Below are positions 37,713-44,755 of a DNA stretch of 44,755 nt, in pieces (position 1 is the first letter of the stretch; every line of letters begins with the position of its first letter). The stretch is from CAZEYT01 sp964516295. Its GTDB lineage: Bacteria > Verrucomicrobiota > Verrucomicrobiia > Chthoniobacterales > Terrimicrobiaceae. The stretch lies in the NCBI GenBank assembly GCA_964516295.1, contig CAZEYT010000014.1, forward strand, positions 1-44,755, in the 5' to 3' direction. Made by a program: the position numbers and the translations under genes. Under the pieces are notes generated by a model. The model was not told the DNA's origin. It saw only the letters and a list, made by a program, of their open reading frames with translations, and did not search any database.

Positions 37713-39539
37713 ATGGATGAGCTGCTGGCAACGCTGAAGAAGACGTTCGGTTACGGAGGGTTCCGTCCGCTGCAACGCGAGATCATCGAGGCCTCGCTTG
37801 CCGGCCGCGATGTTTTTGCGCTGTTGCCGACCGGCGGAGGAAAGTCCCTGTGTTTCCAGCTCCCGGCACTCCACCGCGAGGGGTTGACGCTGGTCGTTTC
37901 GCCGCTCATCGCCCTGATGAAAGATCAGGTCGACCAGCTCGAGGCTGCCGGTGTCTCCGCGACGTTTCTGAACTCCTCGCTCGGGGTCGCGGAGTCCAAA
38001 GCCCGTCTTCGCGGTTTGCATGAGGGCCGCTACCGGCTGCTCTACGCCGCGCCCGAGCGGCTCATGCTGGAAAACTGGAAAGAAAACCTCGCCGCATGGA
38101 ACGTGCAGGCCATTGCGATTGATGAAGCGCACTGCATCTCGGAGTGGGGGCATGATTTCCGGCCGGAGTACCGTCAACTCTCCCGCCTTCGGGAGCTTTT
38201 GCCGGATGTGCCAGTGGCCGCCCTCACCGCGACGGCGACCGAGCGGGTGCGGGCCGACATTGTCAAACACCTGAAACTGCGCGAGCCGGAGGTTTTTGTC
38301 GCGAGTTTCAATCGCCCGAATCTCTTCTACCGTGTCGCACCGAAGGATCAGCCCATCAAGCAGATCACCGACTTTGTCCGGCGGCGGCCGCTTGATGGCG
38401 GCATCGTATATTGTGCGACGCGCGCGACCGCGGAACGCGTGGCCGAGAGCCTGACGACCCGCGGATTCCCGGCCGTTCCCTATCACGCCGGGCTTACGGC
38501 CGCCGACCGGGCGAAGAACCAGGAGCTTTTCCTTCGCGACGAGGTTCGCATTGTCTGCGCGACAATCGCGTTTGGCATGGGAATCAACAAACCGAACGTG
38601 CGATGGGTCATCCACCACGACCTGCCGAAAAACATCGAGGGATATTACCAGGAGACCGGCCGCGCCGGTCGCGACGGGCTGCCGTCGGATTGTCTCCTCC
38701 TCTTCACGGCCGGTGATGCCGCGAAGCAGAACCACTTCATCGACGAGATCTCGAACGCGCACGAACAGCGGCTCGCACGGAAGCAATTGCGCTTGATGAT
38801 CCATTATGCCGAGTGTCCGACGTGTCGTCGGCGGGAGTTGCTGGAGTATTTCGGCGAGCATTTTCCCGCGCCAAACTGCGAGGCCTGCGACAACTGCATC
38901 GAGCCGCGCGAGAGCTACAATGCCACCACGCAGGCGCAAAAGCTGCTCTCGTGCGTCTATCGCGTGCGGCAGAGCGGACGCTTCGGCGTGGGACTCAACC
39001 ACCTCATCGAAATCCTCACCGGTGCCGAAACCGAAAAGATCCGCCGTTGGAGGCACGATCAATTGAGCACCTACGGGATCGGGCGCGATCTCAGCCGGCC
39101 GGAGTGGTCGGCTATCGGCCGCGAGCTTCTCCGGCTGGGATTTTTGGTTCAGGAATCCGGCGAATATCCCACCATCGCACTGTCCGAAGACGGGCTCGAA
39201 GCGCTGCGGTCCCGACGCGTGATCCATCTGACGAAGCCGATCCATGCCAAAAAGTCGTCCACCCCGCGGAGCGGCCAGATCGAGTGCGACGAGACGCTTT
39301 TCGACCGTCTGCGCAAGCTTCGTAAGCGGCTTGCCGACGAGCGCAGTGTGCCGGCCTATGTCGTGCTCGGCGACGCCCCACTCCGGCAGATGGCCCGCGA
39401 CTACCCGGAGTCGCCCGATGCGTTGCGGGGGATTTCCGGAATCGGCGAGAAGAAGCTCGCGGAGTTCGGCCGCCTGTTTATCGATGAGATTCGCGACTAC
39501 CTGAAAACCTACCCAAAGGTTCAGTTTTCGGCGGAGTGA
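37713..39539 (+). CDS. recQ: ATP-dependent DNA helicase RecQ
   Basis: A 608-residue 3'-5' helicase for recombination and replication repair. It has Walker A L-P-T-G-G-G-K-S (39-45), D-E-A-H (137-140) within A-I-D-E-A-H-C-I-S-E-W-G-H-D-F-R-P, A-L-T-A-T-A-T and Q-E-T-G-R-A-G-R-D-G. The zinc-binding RQC region follows (C-P-T-C, then C-E-A-C-D-N-C), then a winged helix and a C-terminal HRDC domain (about 525-600). The order and length are those of E. coli RecQ. It follows the WD40 gene by 51 bases. The last 62 bases overlap the convergent DeoR-type gene. Confidence 0.97.
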   Translation: MDELLATLKKTFGYGGFRPLQREIIEASLAGRDVFALLPTGGGKSLCFQLPALHREGLTLVVSPLIALMKDQVDQLEAAGVSATFLNSSLGVAESKARLRGLHEGRYRLLYAAPERLMLENWKENLAAWNVQAIAIDEAHCISEWGHDFRPEYRQLSRLRELLPDVPVAALTATATERVRADIVKHLKLREPEVFVASFNRPNLFYRVAPKDQPIKQITDFVRRRPLDGGIVYCATRATAERVAESLTTRGFPAVPYHAGLTAADRAKNQELFLRDEVRIVCATIAFGMGINKPNVRWVIHHDLPKNIEGYYQETGRAGRDGLPSDCLLLFTAGDAAKQNHFIDEISNAHEQRLARKQLRLMIHYAECPTCRRRELLEYFGEHFPAPNCEACDNCIEPRESYNATTQAQKLLSCVYRVRQSGRFGVGLNHLIEILTGAETEKIRRWRHDQLSTYGIGRDLSRPEWSAIGRELLRLGFLVQESGEYPTIALSEDGLEALRSRRVIHLTKPIHAKKSSTPRSGQIECDETLFDRLRKLRKRLADERSVPAYVVLGDAPLRQMARDYPESPDALRGISGIGEKKLAEFGRLFIDEIRDYLKTYPKVQFSAE

Positions 39540-40299
39540 GAATGTGTCCGGCCGGGATGCCCTCGGCTTCGAGCGTGGCTTCCGCCGCATCGGTCAGGAT
39601 CCAATCGCCCTCCCCCCACGACCGCAGGAAGTGCGGAGCGGAGGACCCGATTTTTTGATGGTCGAGGCAGAAAATGGAGCGGGCCGATTGCCGGATGGCA
39701 ACGAGTTGGAGCTCGACGATGGCCTCCTGCGAGTTCCAGATGCCGTCGCGATTGGCTGCCTCGGCGGAGAGAAAGGCGATGTCGTAGTTCCAGAATTCCA
39801 CGCTCCGGCACGCGGCTTTTCCGAGCACGACGGACTGTCGGTTGAAAATCTGGCCGGCCAGCAAAAAGACACTCACCCCCGGGATGGCCGAGAGCAGTTC
39901 GGCGGCGGGGATGTTTGAGGTCACCACACTCACCGGCGGGACCGGCGCTGCGCGAAATTCCTCGGCGAGGGCGAAAATCGTGGTGCCGGAGTCGAAAAAA
40001 TAGACCCCGCCCGGCTCGATGAAACGAAGGGCATTGCGGGCAACGGCCTGCTTGGCGCGATGTCCCGCGCGCTGGCGTTCGTTGAACGAAGGGAATCGCT
40101 CATTGAACTCCGCGAGGGCACCGCCGTGGGTGCGGGTGATGACTTTGCGTTTGACGAGGGCGGCGAGGTCGCGGCGGGCGGTGGCCTCGGAGACGCCAAG
40201 CCGCTGGCAGAGCTCCCCAATCGGCAAATACCGGTGTCGGTCGATGAGGGCGGCGAGCTTTTCCCGCCGGGCCTCGACCACGTGCTGCGCGACTCTCAT
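39478..40299 (-). CDS. DeoR-family transcriptional regulator
   Basis: A 273-residue regulator. The N-terminal winged helix-turn-helix L-P-I-G-E-L-C-Q-R-L-G-V-S-E-A-T-A-R-R-D-L (25-45) is followed by the DeoR linker R-T-H-G-G-A-L and a DeoRC sugar-phosphate-sensing domain (Y-F-F-D-S-G-T-T-I-F, then V-T-S-N-I-P-A-A, then F-L-S-A-E-A-A-N). Proteins of this family usually repress sugar or nucleoside catabolic genes and are released by a phosphorylated sugar. No catabolic operon is adjacent. Its last about 20 codons are antisense to the end of recQ. It is divergent from the CHAP-like gene across a 92-base gap that contains a small dyad. Confidence 0.92.
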   Translation of the reverse strand: MRVAQHVVEARREKLAALIDRHRYLPIGELCQRLGVSEATARRDLAALVKRKVITRTHGGALAEFNERFPSFNERQRAGHRAKQAVARNALRFIEPGGVYFFDSGTTIFALAEEFRAAPVPPVSVVTSNIPAAELLSAIPGVSVFLLAGQIFNRQSVVLGKAACRSVEFWNYDIAFLSAEAANRDGIWNSQEAIVELQLVAIRQSARSIFCLDHQKIGSSAPHFLRSWGEGDWILTDAAEATLEAEGIPAGHILTPPKTEPLGRFSGSRESHR

Positions 40300-40318
40300 G
40301 GAAGGTTATCGATGCCCG

Positions 40319-40331
40319 ACCGGCGTCCGGT
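40319..40331. promoter_or_regulatory. Small dyad between the DeoR-type gene and the CHAP-like gene
   Basis: ACCGG-CGT-CCGGT, 20 bases upstream of the regulator's ATG. It is a possible autoregulatory site, but a 5-bp dyad in GC-rich DNA is weak evidence. Confidence 0.2.
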
Positions 40332-40391
40332 TTACGAGACTTTTCGGATTTTTGGCCTTGCGGAGATTCCCGGGCTCGCTAAACGAAGGTC

Positions 40392-41021
40392 GTGCGTCCT
40401 TCCATCCTCCTCGCACTTGTTTTCGTTACGCTCGCCGGTGTTGGTCGCGCGGCGAACCCACTTTTGAAGGGCGACACCCTGCGCGAGGTCACGGAAATGA
40501 GCCTCAGCGATGGGATTCCTTCCGGCTGGTGTGGGCGGGCGATGCTTTCGATTTTGCGCGAGACCGGCCTGGGGGCGGGTTTGAAGCCCGGCAACGGGCA
40601 GGATTGGGAGAAAATTCTCGCCGATGCGGGCTGGAAGCCGGTGGCCGTGACCTCGCCTTACCGCGCTCCGCTGGGAAGTGTTTTGGTTTACACGAGCGAC
40701 CGTCGCGTCGGCAAAGCCCCCCGCGGGACTCCCGGCGGCTACTACGGCCATGTCGAAATCGTCGCCCTCGCCCCCTCTGGCGGTCGGATGTATGTCGCCG
40801 ACATGCCGCGTGCGAAGCCGGGCGGCTCTGTGCCGGATAACTTCACCGGCCGTGCGTGGGTTCCGCCCGGAACGTTGGTCGCCAAAGCCGCCGCCGTTCC
40901 CGTCTCGGCCCAAATCGAAACGCTCATGAGCGAGCGCCTCCGCATGGCCCGGGATCATTTCGACCGCCTCGCCGGTGAACGGGTCTCGCTCAATACCGAC
41001 GAGACCGTCCGCTTCCGCTGA
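40392..41021 (+). CDS. Secreted CHAP/NlpC-like putative cysteine peptidase
   Basis: A 209-residue protein with a short signal peptide (L-L-A-L-V-F-V-T-L-A-G-V, cut after about 20). The mature part has G-W-C-G-R-A-M-L (Cys47) followed about 70 residues later by G-Y-Y-G-H-V-E-I-V-A (His120, Glu122). Cys...Gly-His-Val-Glu is the active-site order of CHAP and NlpC/P60 amidases, which cut peptidoglycan peptides. GTG start at 40392 with GAAGG just upstream. I would call it a likely cell-wall peptidase, but it is small and diverged. The next gene, on the opposite strand, ends only 3 bases after its stop. Confidence 0.7.
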   Translation: MRPSILLALVFVTLAGVGRAANPLLKGDTLREVTEMSLSDGIPSGWCGRAMLSILRETGLGAGLKPGNGQDWEKILADAGWKPVAVTSPYRAPLGSVLVYTSDRRVGKAPRGTPGGYYGHVEIVALAPSGGRMYVADMPRAKPGGSVPDNFTGRAWVPPGTLVAKAAAVPVSAQIETLMSERLRMARDHFDRLAGERVSLNTDETVRFR

Positions 41022-41024
41022 TCC

Positions 41025-41690
41025 TCACCCGCCATCGAATCCCCGCCGCAAGACAATCGGCAGGATGCGATCAAGGGCCAGCGCCAGTTCCAGACGCGCC
41101 GTTTGGGCATTTTGAACCAAACGCGCAAATCCAAACGATGCCCGCGGATTTTTGAAAAGGTATTGGAACAAGGCCGCGGAATCCGGGCGGCCGGTCGTGG
41201 AGTTGATGAGCGTGCGACCCGGCACCGGTAAATCCTCCTCCGACGTGTCGCTGATGCTCCTCACCCCGAGAAAGGGAATTCCGTGCCGGGTCGCGATGTC
41301 GAAAAGATGGGCGGTTTCCATGTCGGCGACGATCGTTCCGGTTTCTTCACCAAGGTGGGCTTTGGCCTTGGCGGAGGCCAGGACGGACGGCACCGTCACG
41401 AGATCCCCCGCGACGAGGCCCGGACATTCGGTGAGCAATTCGAAGACCTGCGGCGTGGTGAAATTCCGCGCCACGACCACGGTCCCAACCGGAAGATCGG
41501 ACTGGAGCGCCCCGCCCAAGCCGGCAGAGATAATCAGCGAGGGACGGAATTCCTCGATCCGCCGCTCCAAAACATGCGCACTTCGACTGCCGGTGATGCC
41601 CAACGTCCACACGTCCGCCCGCAGGCGTCGCCGGGAGGCGGTGCCGAACCCGGCGGCTTCAAATTCTAGGGCAAAAACAACGGCGATCAT
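41025..41690 (-). CDS. Nucleoside phosphorylase/MTA-SAH nucleosidase superfamily protein
   Basis: A 221-residue cytoplasmic protein of the PNP_UDP_1 superfamily. It has I-A-V-V-F-A-L-E-F-E-A at the N-terminus (as in M-K-I-G-I-I-G-A-M-x-E-E of MTAN), G-L-G-G-A-L in the phosphate/ribose loop, V-A-D-M-E-T-A-H-L-F (the ribose-binding Met-Glu) and R-S-I-S-D-T-S-E-E-D (catalytic Asp). Likely substrates are S-adenosylhomocysteine, methylthioadenosine or adenosylhopane; the closest family (MTAN or HpnG-type) cannot be settled by eye. Its ATG overlaps the stop of the upstream membrane-protein gene as ATGA. Confidence 0.82.
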   Translation of the reverse strand: MIAVVFALEFEAAGFGTASRRRLRADVWTLGITGSRSAHVLERRIEEFRPSLIISAGLGGALQSDLPVGTVVVARNFTTPQVFELLTECPGLVAGDLVTVPSVLASAKAKAHLGEETGTIVADMETAHLFDIATRHGIPFLGVRSISDTSEEDLPVPGRTLINSTTGRPDSAALFQYLFKNPRASFGFARLVQNAQTARLELALALDRILPIVLRRGFDGG

Positions 41691-42148
41691 GGCGCGGTGA
41701 GTTGAATATCGTAAACTCCCGTCCGCTCTTGTCCGGCCTCAACCGCAGGCAAAAGCGCCGAGATCTCGAAGGTCCCGGCTTGCTCGGCGGGCACATGCAC
41801 AAGGATGCGATCTCCATCCACCAAGGCCGTCCCACCGGCCCCCCGCGCGGCTTCTTCCACCAGCGCCCGACGGTGGATGTTTTCCTCGGGCGTCCCGGCG
41901 AGAACGATTTTCCGACGCCCATCACTCAACTCCGGCAGAGGCAAAACTTCGGCGGCCGCGGCTTCCGCTGACTCGCGAAGCGGTGCAATCTCCGGCACTG
42001 GCGTGGCGGGCTTCGGGCGCATCTGGACGACTCCCAAAAAAACCACGGCCAAAGGCAGGGAGAGCGCGACAAGAAGCAACCCGGCCATCAGAAAAACTTG
42101 CGGAGTCACTCGGAACGGCGGCTGAGTCGGCGGCGGGACGTTTTCCAT
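41687..42148 (-). CDS. Small single-pass membrane protein, unrecognised
   Basis: A 153-residue protein. A short Pro-rich N-terminus (M-E-N-V-P-P-P-T-Q-P-P) is followed by one helix at about 17-40 (F-L-M-A-G-L-L-L-V-A-L-S-L-P-L-A-V-V-F). A charged periplasmic domain comes after, with A-A-A-E-V-L-P-L-P-E-L and an alpha/beta pattern (R-K-I-V-L-A-G-T-P-E-E, then R-I-L-V-H-V-P). The frame is open 19 codons upstream, but ATG 42148 removes a charged stretch antisense to the leader of lepA. It is coupled to the nucleosidase gene by the ATGA overlap. No family recognised. Confidence 0.7.
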   Translation of the reverse strand: MENVPPPTQPPFRVTPQVFLMAGLLLVALSLPLAVVFLGVVQMRPKPATPVPEIAPLRESAEAAAAEVLPLPELSDGRRKIVLAGTPEENIHRRALVEEAARGAGGTALVDGDRILVHVPAEQAGTFEISALLPAVEAGQERTGVYDIQLTAP

Positions 42149-42255
42149 GCGGGAATTCGCTCCAACATGCGCCCGCTTCCGCCCATCGGCAAGCGCAACC
42201 CTCACGCGGAGATTGACCTCCCCCCGCCGCTGCCCGATATTTCCGGGCCTTTCCG

Positions 42256-44064
<1,809 letters not shown>

Positions 44065-44070
44065 GGGACG

Positions 44071-44755
44071 TTACGTTTCGTCCTCGTCGTCCTCTGCCTC
44101 GGGCGCGGCCAATATTTCGGTTTCGCCCTCCGCCCATTTGAAGGCGGATTTGTTGCGTGCGTCGTACGCCTCGACGATCTTGTCGATCGCTTGCTCGAAG
44201 GTCATCAGCGCAGAAGGACGTCCGGTTCGTGGCGGCGCGTCCATCACGTCGAAGAACCCGGTTGTTCCGAAGCACGGCGAGCCCGCATCATACAGACCGA
44301 CGAGAATTCGCTCGAACAGCGTCGCATCGTCGACCGGTCTTTCGCGCCCCGCCCGGTAGCGAAAGATTTGGACGGCTTGGCCGAAACTTGACGGCGCACT
44401 TCCTCCATCGTCGCAAGCGTCGAGCGGAATGAACACCACCGCGCACAGAACCGCATACGGCTGTCGCTCGTGGTAGTCCGCGGCTTCGGCTCGGAGCTCG
44501 TTGTCGACTCGTGTGTAATTCTTCGTATAGCGCTTCGTCTTGGCGTCGCGGAAGTTGATGGTCTTGATCGATACGCCGAGGCCGAGGCCCAAGTCCACGG
44601 TGGAATAGTTTACGTCCAGCTTCTTCAAACCCTTGCCGGTTCGCGCCTTCGATTCTTGGCCGAATCCATCGACGTCGGGCAAAATACCGTCGAACGACTT
44701 TCGAAGCGCGTCGGCGAAGCGCTGTGACAGCGCACGCGAGAGGCCTTCGGCATAG
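44071..44755 (-). CDS. Partial gene: possible restriction-endonuclease-like protein
   Basis: The frame is open to the right edge, so the 5' end is missing; about 227 C-terminal residues are present. An internal TTG at 44680-44682 is not needed as a start. I do not recognise the family with certainty. The stretch D-L-G-L-G-L-G-V-S-I-K-T (54-65 of the visible part), followed by N-F-R-D, R-A-E-A-A-D-Y-H-E-R-Q-P-Y and a hydrophobic strand V-L-C-A-V-V-F-I-P-L, recalls Cfr10I/NgoMIV-type nucleases, in which the core acidic residue next to lysine is replaced (S-x-K). The acidic tail is D-E-D-E-T. If correct, this may be the end of a restriction or defence locus beyond the window. Confidence 0.6.
   Translation of the reverse strand, partial: YAEGLSRALSQRFADALRKSFDGILPDVDGFGQESKARTGKGLKKLDVNYSTVDLGLGLGVSIKTINFRDAKTKRYTKNYTRVDNELRAEAADYHERQPYAVLCAVVFIPLDACDDGGSAPSSFGQAVQIFRYRAGRERPVDDATLFERILVGLYDAGSPCFGTTGFFDVMDAPPRTGRPSALMTFEQAIDKIVEAYDARNKSAFKWAEGETEILAAPEAEDDEDET

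Noticed and set aside
37089..39590. An 833-codon minus-strand frame
   Set aside because: It runs antisense to recQ and the WD40 gene, both with clear motifs; it has no recognisable domain and looks like GC-driven frame opening.

Overview
The window is about 44.8 kb of moderately GC-rich, densely coded bacterial DNA with genes on both strands, short gaps and many 4-base ATGA stop/start overlaps. It looks like the chromosome of a Gram-negative bacterium: there is a lipoprotein, a hexameric-type citrate synthase, a periplasmic amidase, an outer-surface haemagglutinin-type exoprotein and a PEP-CTERM sorting signal. PEP-CTERM proteins next to PstS-like binding proteins, together with giant haemagglutinin-like proteins, fit Verrucomicrobiota best. 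That assignment is inference, since no rRNA is present.

Layout. Bases 1-292 hold no secure gene. Bases 293-4985 (minus) are an operon: nuoG, an MBL-fold lipoprotein, purD and an S41-peptidase-like protein. Both accessory proteins beside purD have lost their family's catalytic or metal-binding residues. Bases 5162-7014 (plus) carry a NUDIX hydrolase and citrate synthase. Bases 7136-23750 (plus) are the accessory centre: an 11.8-kb gene for a 3946-residue haemagglutinin-type exoprotein with an embedded chitin-binding-like module, an STT3-like membrane protein, a GT39/ArnT-like glycosyltransferase and a Sel1-repeat protein. Bases 23783-27037 (minus) carry a PEP-CTERM protein, a PstS-like binding protein, a strong terminator and an unrecognised membrane-anchored protein. 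Bases 27219-28520 (plus) are a membrane TPR protein. Bases 28527-33212 (minus) are a five-gene operon: ymdB-like phosphodiesterase, MATE exporter, IMPase-family phosphatase, DUF374 acyltransferase and folD. Bases 33264-39539 (plus) carry a cell-wall amidase, ParA, a CobW-type GTPase with a WD40 partner, and recQ. After that come a DeoR-type regulator, a small secreted CHAP/NlpC-like protein, a nucleosidase with a membrane partner, lepA, and a gene cut by the right edge that may encode a nuclease.

How the parts may work together. The exoprotein and the two GT-C membrane proteins are close together and co-directional, which suggests a surface adhesin made alongside its own glycosylation machinery. 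No TpsB outer-membrane transporter is in the window. An 18-base dyad with the pattern TGT(G/T)AC-GAAATT-GT(C/A)AC occurs upstream of the Sel1 gene and of the TPR/PEP-CTERM divergent pair, and a weaker copy lies upstream of the giant exoprotein gene. This hints at one regulator controlling the cell-surface genes. It is the most interesting signal I found and the easiest to test.

The remaining genes are mostly housekeeping. Start sites were chosen from Shine-Dalgarno matches, overlaps and family N-termini, and are noted where uncertain.
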